Shown: positions 25,002 to 32,465 of the stretch, one piece after another
How the letters are laid out: the number at the start of each line of letters is the position of its first letter
Position numbering within the stretch: position 1 is the stretch's first letter
Source of the DNA: Bradyrhizobium liaoningense
Lineage (GTDB): Bacteria > Pseudomonadota > Alphaproteobacteria > Rhizobiales > Xanthobacteraceae
DNA: 64,000 nucleotides
Assembly: GCF_018130955.1 (NCBI RefSeq)
Contig: NZ_JAFCJM010000028.1
Coordinates: forward strand, 1-64,000
Direction of reading: 5' to 3'
Translations under genes and position numbers: made by a program
Notes under the pieces: generated by a model
Told to the model about the DNA's origin: nothing
Seen by the model: the letters and a program-made list of their open reading frames with translations, nothing else
The model's database searches: none

Positions 25002-25646
25002 TCAGCCGCCGGCTGCGGCGGCGTGTTGCGCCGCCATCTCGTCATCGGCGGCGTTGACCCGCTGGTAGGCGGGGCGCGCGGCGATGCGCTCGGCGTAGCG
25101 CACGAAAACATCCTTGCGCGGCACGATACCGAACATCATCGTCCAGGTGAAGGCAACGCCCCAGAGGATGTCGGCCGCCGTCATCCGCCCGCCGAGAAGA
25201 TAGGGGCCTTTCGCAAGCTGCGTCTCCAGCGCGCCGAGCATGGTGTCGTAGTCGGCATAGGGCGACTGCGTGATCGGTGCGGGCTCGCGCTGCATGAACT
25301 TGTCGATCATCGCGGGCTCGAACGAGGACCCGTAATAGGCGATCCAGCGCAGGTAGGGACCGCGGAGCGGATCGTTCAGCGCTGGCGTGAGGCCGGCTTG
25401 CGGGAACAAATCGGCGAGATAAATAGTGATCGCGACCTGCTCGGTCACCAGCGCGTCGCCATGACGAATCGCCGGCACCTTGCCGAGCGGATTGACGGAG
25501 AGATAAGCGGGCCGGCGCTGCTCGCCCGCCTTCATGTTGAGGACGTGGAGATCATAGGGAGCGCCGAGTTCCTCCAAAAGCACCCGCGTGCCGGTTGCGC
25601 GGCTCTGCGGCGAGTAATAGAGGGTGATGCGATCGGTTGCGGTCAT
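25002..25646 (-). CDS. Glutathione S-transferase family protein
   Basis: The 214-residue enzyme has the thioredoxin-like N-terminal domain (ITLYYSPQSRATGTRVLLEELG, VNPLGKVPAIRHGDALVTEQVA, the last Glu-Gln replacing the usual Glu-Ser that contacts glutathione) and a helical C-terminal domain. The N-terminal Ser of YYSPQS is the likely thiol-activating residue of beta-class-like enzymes. I used the ATG at 25646, with AAAGGAGA ahead, rather than the GTG-type start at 25703, which lies in the operator. It diverges from WYL regulator 3. Confidence 0.9.
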   Translation of the reverse strand: MTATDRITLYYSPQSRATGTRVLLEELGAPYDLHVLNMKAGEQRRPAYLSVNPLGKVPAIRHGDALVTEQVAITIYLADLFPQAGLTPALNDPLRGPYLRWIAYYGSSFEPAMIDKFMQREPAPITQSPYADYDTMLGALETQLAKGPYLLGGRMTAADILWGVAFTWTMMFGIVPRKDVFVRYAERIAARPAYQRVNAADDEMAAQHAAAAGG

Positions 25647-25690
25647 TGGCGGTCTCCTTTCGATCTCGGCGAGGCGCCCCTTATGCGCGA

Positions 25691-25719
25691 CCATACCTGA
25701 CATCCTGTGTCAGGTATGG
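25691..25719. promoter_or_regulatory. 29-bp perfect palindrome between glutathione transferase and WYL regulator 3
   Basis: CCATACCTGACA and its exact inverted copy TGTCAGGTATGG flank a 5-bp spacer. It is 45 bp from the transferase ATG and 12 bp from the regulator ATG, an ideal place for shared control. The core TGACA N5 TGTCA equals that of the site at 20040. Confidence 0.75.
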
Positions 25720-25730
25720 TCTAAGGGACC

Positions 25731-26729
25731 ATGCGTGCGAGCCGGCTGTTGTCGATCCTCACCACCCTCCAGGCGCGGGGGCGCGTCACCGCGCCCGAGC
25801 TGGCGGAGGCTTGCGAGGTGTCGGTGCGCACCATCTATCGCGACGTCGATGCGCTCGCGGCGGCAGGCATCCCCGTCTATGCCGATCGCGGCGCGGAAGG
25901 CGGCTATCGCCTGCTCGACGGCTACCGGGTGCGGCTGAACGGATTTTCGCCGCCGGAGGCCGAGGCGCTGTTCCTGGCCGGATTGCCCGGGCCCGCGGCC
26001 GCGCTCGGTCTCGATGCCGCGATGGTGGCGGCGCAGAACAAGCTGATGGCGGCGCTGCCGCAGAATTTGCGCCAAAGCGCCGGCCGAATGCAGGAGCGCT
26101 TTCATCTCGATGCACCCGGCTGGTTCGGCGAAGTCGAGGAGCCAACACATCTGCGCGCCATCGCCGGCGCGTTGCTGCGCGAGAGCCTGATCAGGATCCG
26201 CTACCAGAGCTGGCGGGCCGAGAAGCAGCGGCGTGTCGCGCCGCTTGGCCTCGTGCTGAAGGGCGGCAGCTGGTATCTCGCGGGTAGCGTCGACGGCAGC
26301 GTGCGCACCTACCGCGTCGCGCGCATTCTCGATTGCAGCATTCTCGACGCACGCTTCGAGCGCCCCGCCGATTTCGATCTCGCCACTTATTGGCAGGCCG
26401 CGACGCTTCGGCTCGAAGCCGAATTGCATCCGCAGGTCGCGAAGGTGCGGCTGTCGCCGTTTGGCGTCAAACTGCTGAACGCGCTGAGCCAGCCTTATGT
26501 ACGGTCGCGGACGCGGATCGATGAAGCCGTTGATGCCGACGGCTGGCGCATCGCGCATGTGCCGATCGGCAAAACCGTGTGGCATGCCGCCGCAGAGCTG
26601 TTGCGCCTCGGTCCCGAGGCCGAAGTGATGGAGCCGGCTGAGCTGCGCGAGAAGATGGTAGAGTTAACGCAAGCGATGGCTACGCGCTATCGGCAGCGCC
26701 CAGGCCGCGCGATGGCGCGAAAAGCCTGA
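25731..26729 (+). CDS. YafY-type HTH/WYL transcriptional regulator (3)
   Basis: The 332-residue protein is longer than the other two WYL regulators here because it has a full C-terminal extension (WCX-like) after the WYL domain. The HTH reads RLLSILTTLQARGRVTAPELA and VSVRTIYRDVDALAAAG, and the WYL core reads IRIRYQSWRAEKQRRVAPLGL and GGSWYLAGSVDG. It diverges from the second glutathione transferase across a 29-bp palindrome. The simplest model is ligand-relieved repression of that gene and of itself. Confidence 0.92.
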   Translation: MRASRLLSILTTLQARGRVTAPELAEACEVSVRTIYRDVDALAAAGIPVYADRGAEGGYRLLDGYRVRLNGFSPPEAEALFLAGLPGPAAALGLDAAMVAAQNKLMAALPQNLRQSAGRMQERFHLDAPGWFGEVEEPTHLRAIAGALLRESLIRIRYQSWRAEKQRRVAPLGLVLKGGSWYLAGSVDGSVRTYRVARILDCSILDARFERPADFDLATYWQAATLRLEAELHPQVAKVRLSPFGVKLLNALSQPYVRSRTRIDEAVDADGWRIAHVPIGKTVWHAAAELLRLGPEAEVMEPAELREKMVELTQAMATRYRQRPGRAMARKA

Positions 26730-26864
26730 CGGCGCGCAACACAGGCGTTTCCACGAAACAATCCTGAAACACGATTCCCGTCCACGCGAGTGAACGCATC
26801 CCGCCGTCACGCCGACCGAGAAGCAGGGACGCAACAACGGCCTCGCGCCACATGGAGAATGAAG

Positions 26865-27104
26865 ATGTTTCGTAAGCTTGCTCTTGGACTGATCGCTGCC
26901 GGTTCGCTCGGCGCTGCCGCCCTCGCCCCCAGCGCGGCCTCCGCCCACGGCATCGGTTTCCATCATCACTGGAATCCCGGCTGGGGCTATGGCGGCCTCT
27001 ACATCAACACCGGCGTCAGCAACTGCTATCAGGAGCGCCTGGTCCAGACCCGTCACGGCCTGCGCGTCCGCCTCGTGAACGTCTGCGGCTACACCGTCTA
27101 CTGA
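26865..27104 (+). CDS. Small exported protein
   Basis: The 79-residue protein has a signal peptide (about residues 1-26, ending AASA|HG) and a mature part with a His/Trp/Gly/Tyr-rich N terminus (HGIGFHHHWNPGWGYGG) followed by two Cys (SNCYQERL, NVCGYTVY) that could form a disulfide. The ATG at 26865 has GGAGA at the right distance; 26859 is also possible. The His cluster could bind metal (speculative). A hairpin terminator follows at once. Confidence 0.75.
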   Translation: MFRKLALGLIAAGSLGAAALAPSAASAHGIGFHHHWNPGWGYGGLYINTGVSNCYQERLVQTRHGLRVRLVNVCGYTVY

Positions 27105-27127
27105 GACGAAAGACTTTTGCCACGAAG

Positions 27128-27158
27128 CCCCGGTTGCAACTCGCGACCGGGGTTTTGT
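27128..27158 (+). terminator. Rho-independent terminator
   Basis: CCCCGGT (27128-27134) pairs with ACCGGGG (27146-27152), followed by TTTTGTTG. It lies 23 bp after the small exported protein gene. Confidence 0.8.
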
Positions 27159-27165
27159 TGCTCCT

Positions 27166-27227
27166 CTTACCCTCCCCTGGAGGGGGTTCGCTTTGAGCGC
27201 AGCGAAATGCGAAGCGGGGTGGGGTGA
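27166..27227. repeat. Left inverted repeat flanking the DUF559 gene
   Basis: It begins CTTACCCTCCCCTGG, passes AGCGCAGCGAAATGCGAAGC and ends GGGGTGGGGTGA. The copy at 27638-27703 is the same unit inverted. Only 4 bp separate it from the DUF559 stop codon. Confidence 0.85.
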
Positions 27228-27231
27228 CAGT

Positions 27232-27627
27232 CTATCGTCGTCGGCGGTGCTTCAATGGCGTCGCTTCAGCCCCGAGGGAACCGTACAGTTCTGCGTAAAC
27301 GCGCTCCAGCACTGCCGTCATGTCCTCGACGATCTCTGAATTCCAGAACCGGAGGACGCGATAGCCCTCGCTCTCGAGCCATGACTGCCGCTCGCGATCC
27401 CTGGCAGCATTCTTGTCCTCGTTATGGTGCCCACCATCGAGCTCGATGATCAGGCGCTTGGCATGACAGAAAAAGTCAACGACATACGGACCAATTGGCA
27501 CCTGCCGCCGAAAGTGCGTCCCTTCACTCGGAATTTCCTTCAGCGCGCGCCACAATAGACGCTCATGGGGCGTCGTGTTAGCGCGCAGCTTCTTCGCGGC
27601 TGCCCGGCGAATCGATGTCGAGACCAT
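27232..27627 (-). CDS. DUF559 endonuclease-domain protein
   Basis: The 131-residue protein is a complete DUF559 / Vsr-like (PD-(D/E)XK) nuclease-fold domain. It shows LRANTTPHERLLWRALK, FRRQVPIGPYVVDFFCHAKRLIIELDGGHH (the motif holding catalytic Asp and Glu), DRERQSWLESEGYRVLRFWN and a final helix. The family resembles very-short-patch repair nucleases, but its physiological substrate is not established. The gene fills the space between two inverted repeats, with 4 bp and 10 bp margins. I start it at 27627 because the longer frame to 27711 is translated repeat DNA. Confidence 0.9.
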   Translation of the reverse strand: MVSTSIRRAAAKKLRANTTPHERLLWRALKEIPSEGTHFRRQVPIGPYVVDFFCHAKRLIIELDGGHHNEDKNAARDRERQSWLESEGYRVLRFWNSEIVEDMTAVLERVYAELYGSLGAEATPLKHRRRR

Positions 27628-27637
27628 CTTTGTGGCT

Positions 27638-27703
27638 TCACCCCACCCCGCTACGCATTCCGCTTCGCGCAATGCGTAGCGACCCTCCCCAGGGGAGGGT
27701 AAG
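27638..27703. repeat. Right inverted repeat flanking the DUF559 gene
   Basis: It is the inverted counterpart of 27166-27227, starting TCACCCCACCCCG and ending GGGGAGGGTAAG. The inner loop differs (CTACGCATTCCGCTTCGCG), so the two copies are related but not identical. Confidence 0.85.
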
Positions 27704-27745
27704 AAGATCACGCTTCCTAGTTGTGTGGCAAGAGCCGACGAGACT

Positions 27746-28444
27746 TCACTCGTCCAGAAACGTCACGGTCTCCGCGACGCTCGCGCGCGAGGTGCGGTAG
27801 CTGTTGACCTTGTGGGCGTGGTCGGCATAGCCGAACGAGATGCCGCAGACGACACGGCGATCGTCGGGCAGATCAAAGTGGCGGCGGATCAGGCCGGAGT
27901 GACGCGCGAGCGCCGCCTGCGGAATGGTGCCGAGCCCGAGCGCCTGGGCGGCCAGCATGAAGTTGCTGACATAGGCGCCGCAATCGATTGCGCCGTAAAT
28001 GCCGAGCGGCTCGTTGGTGTGGATGATGGCGACATGCGGCGCGCCGAAAAAATTGTAGTTCTCCAGCGCCTGCTTCGCATAGGCCATCTTGTCGCCTCTG
28101 ATGATGCCGAGCGTGTTGTAGAGCTGAAAGCCGCTCTCGCGGCGGCGCTTGAGATAGACACCGACATATTCGCGTGGCGGCGTGAAATCATGATCGTCCT
28201 TGGCGCCTGACGCGGCTTCCGCGTAGATCGTCTTGCGAAAACGTTCCTTGGCCGCGCCGCTTGCGATCAAGACCTGCCAGGGCTGGCTGTTGCACCAGGA
28301 CGCGGTGCGCTGTGCGGTGGTCAGTACGTGCGCGATGGTGTCGCGGTCGACTTCCTTCGGTAGGAAGGCGCGGACGGAGTAGCGCTCGTTCAGGAGTTCG
28401 TCGAGCACGCCGATGCGGTCGTTCTGGTTGACTTTAGCGTCCAT
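27746..28444 (-). CDS. Nitroreductase family protein
   Basis: The 232-residue flavoenzyme has the N-terminal RYSVRAFLPKEVDRDTIAHVL, the FMN-contacting TASWCNSQPWQVLIASG and a C-terminal LPDDRRVVCGISFGYAD. This is the NfnB/NfsB-like nitroreductase fold that reduces nitro groups, quinones or activated double bonds with NAD(P)H. It is the last gene of the minus-strand module II run, 159 bp after an acyl-CoA dehydrogenase and separated from it by a palindromic repeat. A redox role on the same substrate class is possible but unproven. Confidence 0.9.
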   Translation of the reverse strand: MDAKVNQNDRIGVLDELLNERYSVRAFLPKEVDRDTIAHVLTTAQRTASWCNSQPWQVLIASGAAKERFRKTIYAEAASGAKDDHDFTPPREYVGVYLKRRRESGFQLYNTLGIIRGDKMAYAKQALENYNFFGAPHVAIIHTNEPLGIYGAIDCGAYVSNFMLAAQALGLGTIPQAALARHSGLIRRHFDLPDDRRVVCGISFGYADHAHKVNSYRTSRASVAETVTFLDE

Positions 28445-28459
28445 GGATCAGCTCTCTTC

Positions 28460-28600
28460 GTAGGGTGGGTTAGCCCCGCGGATTGCGCGAAGCGCAAACC
28501 GCTCGGCATAACCCACCTCTTTTGTTTCCGCGTCGGCAGAAGTGATGGGTTACGCCACGCGGATTGCGCTTCGCGCATCCGCGTGGCTAACCCACCCTAC
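28460..28600. repeat. Palindromic repeat, GTAGGGTGGGTTAG family
   Basis: It opens with GTAGGGTGGGTTAG and closes with CTAACCCACCCTAC, with inner arms around GATTGCGC / GCGCAATC. It fills the gap between the nitroreductase and acyl-CoA dehydrogenase genes. Confidence 0.75.
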
Positions 28601-28603
28601 AAT

Positions 28604-29848
28604 TCACCGCCCCTTGGTCGGGATCTTGTTATACGGCACGTCCTTGTCAACGCGGATGTCGCCGGGCAGGCCCAGCACGCGCTCGGCGATGATATTGCGC
28701 AAAATCTCGTCGGTGCCGCCGGCGATGCGCATCGAGGGCGAGGACAGCAGCATCTGCTGGAACTGGCCGTGCACGGTTTCCTCGTCCATGCCGGTGAGAA
28801 CGCCGGCCGCGCCCTGCAGGTCCATCGCATAGGTCGCGATGTCCTGGAGCATCATGCCCGAGACCAGCTTGCCGATGGAGTTTTCCGGACCGGGACGCTC
28901 GCCCTTGGACAGCGACGAGATCGCGCGGTAGCTGGTGTACTTCAGCCCGCTCGACTTCACCGCCCAGGTCGCGAGTTTCGAGCGCACGGCGGGATCGTCG
29001 ATCGCAAGCCCGTCCTCGAGCATCAGGTTCGAGCAGAAGTCGAACATTTCGGGCACGCCGGTCGCAAGCCGCGAGCCGATCGACATGCGCTCGTTCATCA
29101 GCGTGGTCAGCGAGACGTTCCAGCCGTCGCCGACCGCACCGAGCCGCTGGCTGTCCGGGATAACGACGTCGGTGAAATAGACCTCGTTGAACTCCTGCAT
29201 GCCGTTGGCCTGCTTGATCGGCCGCACCTCGACACCCTTGCTCTTCATGTCCAGGAAGAACATGGTGAGGCCCTTGTGCTTGGGCACGTTCGGATCGGTG
29301 CGCGCAATCAATAGGCCATAGTCGGAATAATGCGCGCCCGACGTCCAGATTTTCTGGCCGTTGACGACCCAGTCGTTGCCCTTCTTCTCCGCGCGGGTGC
29401 GCAGGCCCGCGACGTCGGAGCCGGCCGACGGCTCGGAGAAGAGCTGGCACCAGATCTCTTCGCCCGAAGCGAGCTTCGGCAGATAGCGGCGCTTAGCCTC
29501 TTCGCTGCCCCAGGCCATCACGGTCGGGCCGCACATGCCCTCGCCGATCTGGAACGGCTGCGTCAGCTTGCCGTAGACGCCCTCCTCCTGCTGCCAGATC
29601 ACCTTCTCGATCGGGGTCGCGCCGCGGCCGCCATATTCCTTCGGCCAATGCAGGCAGGCCCAGCCGCCTTCCGCCTTCTTCTTCTGCCAGGCCTTTCCGA
29701 CCTCGACCATGTCGTGCTTCGCGAGCCGGATGCGGCCGAGCGAGGATTTTGACAATTCCTCCTCGAACTCCTTCGGCGCGTTGGCGGCGACCCATTTGCG
29801 AGCGGTTGCGCGAAATTCGGCTTCCTGCGGGGTGTCGTCGAAATTCAT
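28604..29848 (-). CDS. Acyl-CoA dehydrogenase (module II, copy A)
   Basis: The 414-residue flavoprotein has the FAD-binding WCQLFSEPSAGSDVAGLRTRA segment, KIWTSGAHYSDYGLLIARTD, and the C-terminal GGTDEILRNIIAERVLGLPGD. At the place where medium-chain enzymes have the catalytic Glu (EGT) it reads GGT, so the base must come from elsewhere, as in the FadE types of steroid and aromatic side-chain degradation. It is strongly similar along its length to the next gene (29966-31213), so the two arose by tandem duplication. Confidence 0.93.
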   Translation of the reverse strand: MNFDDTPQEAEFRATARKWVAANAPKEFEEELSKSSLGRIRLAKHDMVEVGKAWQKKKAEGGWACLHWPKEYGGRGATPIEKVIWQQEEGVYGKLTQPFQIGEGMCGPTVMAWGSEEAKRRYLPKLASGEEIWCQLFSEPSAGSDVAGLRTRAEKKGNDWVVNGQKIWTSGAHYSDYGLLIARTDPNVPKHKGLTMFFLDMKSKGVEVRPIKQANGMQEFNEVYFTDVVIPDSQRLGAVGDGWNVSLTTLMNERMSIGSRLATGVPEMFDFCSNLMLEDGLAIDDPAVRSKLATWAVKSSGLKYTSYRAISSLSKGERPGPENSIGKLVSGMMLQDIATYAMDLQGAAGVLTGMDEETVHGQFQQMLLSSPSMRIAGGTDEILRNIIAERVLGLPGDIRVDKDVPYNKIPTKGR

Positions 29849-29866
29849 GGCGGCTTCTCTCTTTCT

Positions 29867-29962
29867 GTCATTCCGGGGCGCCCGAAGGGCGAACCCGGAA
29901 TCTAGAGGCTACTTCCTCATCTCGAGATTCCGGGTTCGACGCTTCGCATCGCCCCGGAATGA
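29867..29962. repeat. Palindromic repeat, GTCATTCCGGGGC family, copy 1
   Basis: It starts GTCATTCCGGGGCGCCCGAAG and ends GCCCCGGAATGAC, with an inner ACCCGGAATC / GATTCCGGGT pair. Other copies are at 49088-49167 and 52000-52129. It lies between the two tandem acyl-CoA dehydrogenase genes. Confidence 0.8.
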
Positions 29963-29965
29963 CGG

Positions 29966-31213
29966 CTAATTCCTTCCCTTGGTCGGGATCTTGTTGAACG
30001 GCACGTCCTTGTCGACACGGATGTCGCCGGGCAAGCCCAGCACGCGCTCGGCGATGATATTGCGCATGATCTCGTCGGTGCCGCCTTCGACGCGCGTGCC
30101 CGGCGCGCGCAGCAGCATGGCCTGGAAGCGGCCGGCGACTTCGGCGTCCTCCGGACCGCTGACCACGCCGGCGGCGCCTTGCAGGTCGAGTGCGTAGGTC
30201 GCAACGTCCTGGATCATGGAGCCCGCCACCAGCTTGCCGATGGAGTTTTCCGGCCCCGGACGCTCGCCCTTCGACAGCGCGGAGATCGCGCGCATGCTGG
30301 TGTATTTCAGCCCGCTCGCCGTCACCGCCCAGCTCGCAAGTTTTGAGCGCACCGCTGCGTTCTCAATCGCAGGGCCCTCGTCCAGCATCAGGCTGGAGCA
30401 ATAGTCGAACAGCTCGGGGAAGCCGGTCGAGACACCCGCGCCGATCGACATGCGTTCGTTCATCAGCGTGGTCAGCGAGACGTTCCAGCCGTCATTGACT
30501 TCGCCAAGGCGCTGGTGATCGGGAATGCGGACGTTTGTGAAGTAGACCTCGTTGAAGTCGGAGGCGCCGCTCGCCTGCTTGATCGGCCGCACCTCGACGC
30601 CGGGACTCTTCATGTCCAGGAAGAACATGGTGAGGCCCTTGTGCTTGGGCACGGTCGGATCGGTGCGGGTGAGCAAAATGCCGTAGTCGGAATAATGCGC
30701 GCCCGAGGTCCAGATCTTTTGGCCGTTGATGACCCACTCGTCGCCGTCCTTCTCCGCACGCGTGCGCAGGCCCGCGACGTCGGAGCCGCCGGCGGGCTCG
30801 GAGAAGAGCTGGCACCAGACCTTTTCGCCGGAGGCGAGCGGCGGCAGATAGGTGCGCTTATGCTCCTCGCGCGCGAATGCCATCATGGTCGGCCCGCACA
30901 TGCCGTGGCCGATGATGAACATGCCGGAGAGCTTTCCGAACGGACCTTCTTCCTGCTGCCAGATCACGCGCTCGATCGGCGACGAGCCGCGACCGCCATA
31001 TTCCTTGGGCCAGTGCAGGCAGGCCCAGCCGGTATCGGCCTTCTTCTTCTGCCAGGCTTTTGCGACTTCGAGGATGTTGGCGTTCTTGAGCTGCGTGCGG
31101 CCGAGCGAGGATTTGCGCAGCTCGTCCTCGTACTGCTTGGGCGCATTCGCCGCGATCCAGGCACGCGCGGTGGCGCGGAACGCAGCTTCCTGCGGGGTGT
31201 CTTCGAAGTTCAT
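29966..31213 (-). CDS. Acyl-CoA dehydrogenase (module II, copy B)
   Basis: The 415-residue enzyme is collinear with copy A (WCQLFSEPAGGSDVAGLRTRA, SGAHYSDYGILLTRTDPT, GGTDEIMRNIIAERVLGLPGD). It also lacks the medium-chain-type catalytic Glu position. It begins 15 bp after the stop of the shorter dehydrogenase (31229-32356), so that pair is tightly coupled. Such long/short pairs form alpha2beta2 acyl-CoA dehydrogenases in steroid-degrading actinobacteria. A similar heteromer is plausible here (inference). Confidence 0.93.
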   Translation of the reverse strand: MNFEDTPQEAAFRATARAWIAANAPKQYEDELRKSSLGRTQLKNANILEVAKAWQKKKADTGWACLHWPKEYGGRGSSPIERVIWQQEEGPFGKLSGMFIIGHGMCGPTMMAFAREEHKRTYLPPLASGEKVWCQLFSEPAGGSDVAGLRTRAEKDGDEWVINGQKIWTSGAHYSDYGILLTRTDPTVPKHKGLTMFFLDMKSPGVEVRPIKQASGASDFNEVYFTNVRIPDHQRLGEVNDGWNVSLTTLMNERMSIGAGVSTGFPELFDYCSSLMLDEGPAIENAAVRSKLASWAVTASGLKYTSMRAISALSKGERPGPENSIGKLVAGSMIQDVATYALDLQGAAGVVSGPEDAEVAGRFQAMLLRAPGTRVEGGTDEIMRNIIAERVLGLPGDIRVDKDVPFNKIPTKGRN

Positions 31214-31228
31214 GACGATGTCCTTCGC

Positions 31229-32356
31229 TTACGCCGCGTTCTTCTTGCGCATGCGGTCGATCAACTGGTCTTCCCAATAGGACAGGCTGCCGAGGCCGAG
31301 CGCCATGGCGTTGGCACGGCGATAGTACATGTGGCAGTCGAACTCCCAGGTGAAACCCATGCCGCCGTGAACCTGGATGTTGTTCTTGGCGCAGTGCTGG
31401 AACGCCTGCGTCGCGCTGATGCGCGCGGCGGCCGCGGCCTCCGGCAATTCCGACGCGTTGGTCGAGAGCGCCCAGGCGCCATAGTAGCTGTTGGAGCGCG
31501 CCAAGGTCGCCGAGACATACATATCCGCGAGCATGTGCTTGACCGCCTGGAACGAGCCGATCGGACGACCGAAGGCGATGCGGTCGAGCGCGTAGTCGCG
31601 GCCCATTTCCAGCGCGCGGTCGGAGCCACCGACCTGCTCGAAGGCGCAGAGCACGGCGGCACGATCGAGCACCTGCGAAAGAATGCTCCAGCCTTCGCCG
31701 GCCGCGCCCAGCGGCTCGGCCTTGCAATTCTTGAAGGTCAGCTCGGCCTGGCCGCGGGTCGGATCGAGATTGGTCAGGCTCTTCACCTCGACGCCGCCGG
31801 CCCTGAGATCGACGAGGAACAGCGAGATGTCGCCATCGCGTCCGCCCGAGCCAGTGCGTGCAGCAACCACCGCGAAATCGGCAATCGCAGCATCGGGCAC
31901 CGGTTTCTTCACGCCGTTGAGCGTGCCGCCCGATGCCGCGAGCTTGATGTTCTTCGGCGACGGATTGCCCTTGCCCTCGAACAACGCCAGCGTGCCGATC
32001 GCCTCGCCGGAGGCGATCGCGGGCAGCCACTTTTTCTTCTGCGCGTCACTGCCGGCGATCAGCAGCGCTTCGGCTGCGAGATACACGGTGGAGGAGAACG
32101 GCACCGGCGCATTGGCGCGGCCCATTTCCTCGGCGATCACGCACAGCTCGAGATGGCCGGCGCCCGCGCCGCCGAACTCCTCGGGGATCGCGACGCCGAG
32201 AAAACCCATCTCGGCGAGGCCCTTCCAGAGCTCCTTGTCATAGGGCGCCTTGCCGTCGAGCACGACACGCACCGCCTTGGGCGAGCATTTTTCGGCCAGG
32301 AATTTTCGCGCCTGATCACGGAGCTGCTTTTGGTCGTCAGAGAAATCGAAATTCAT
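31229..32356 (-). CDS. Acyl-CoA dehydrogenase, short type (module II, copy C)
   Basis: The 375-residue protein is shorter and more divergent than copies A and B: FDFSDDQKQLRDQARKFLAEK, FEQVGGSDRALEMGRDYALDRIAFGRPIGSFQ and QVHGGMGFTWEFDCHMYYRRA at the C terminus. It lacks the WCQLFSEP-type FAD segment, showing ASGEAIGTLALFEGKGNP instead. It may therefore be the partner subunit of a heteromeric dehydrogenase. The ATG at 32356 is used; a GTG at 32365 is possible. A palindromic repeat separates it from the ligase gene upstream. Confidence 0.92.
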   Translation of the reverse strand: MNFDFSDDQKQLRDQARKFLAEKCSPKAVRVVLDGKAPYDKELWKGLAEMGFLGVAIPEEFGGAGAGHLELCVIAEEMGRANAPVPFSSTVYLAAEALLIAGSDAQKKKWLPAIASGEAIGTLALFEGKGNPSPKNIKLAASGGTLNGVKKPVPDAAIADFAVVAARTGSGGRDGDISLFLVDLRAGGVEVKSLTNLDPTRGQAELTFKNCKAEPLGAAGEGWSILSQVLDRAAVLCAFEQVGGSDRALEMGRDYALDRIAFGRPIGSFQAVKHMLADMYVSATLARSNSYYGAWALSTNASELPEAAAAARISATQAFQHCAKNNIQVHGGMGFTWEFDCHMYYRRANAMALGLGSLSYWEDQLIDRMRKKNAA

Positions 32357-32381
32357 GGCGGGCACCCTGTTTTGCTGTTCT

Positions 32382-32460
32382 GTAGGATGGGTGGAGCGAA
32401 GCGATACCCATCAATTGTCGGACTAAGGCGATGGGTTTCGCTGCGCTCTACCCATCCTAC
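32382..32460. repeat. Palindromic repeat, GTAGGATGGGT family
   Basis: It starts GTAGGATGGGTGGAGCGAAGC and ends ACCCATCCTAC. It fills most of the 109-bp gap between the ligase and the short acyl-CoA dehydrogenase. I see no other copy of this variant in the window. Confidence 0.7.
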
Positions 32461-32465
32461 GAATT

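Noticed and set aside
27628-27711. Longer N terminus for the DUF559 protein
   Set aside because: These codons are translated inverted-repeat DNA, and the nuclease domain starts at 27627.
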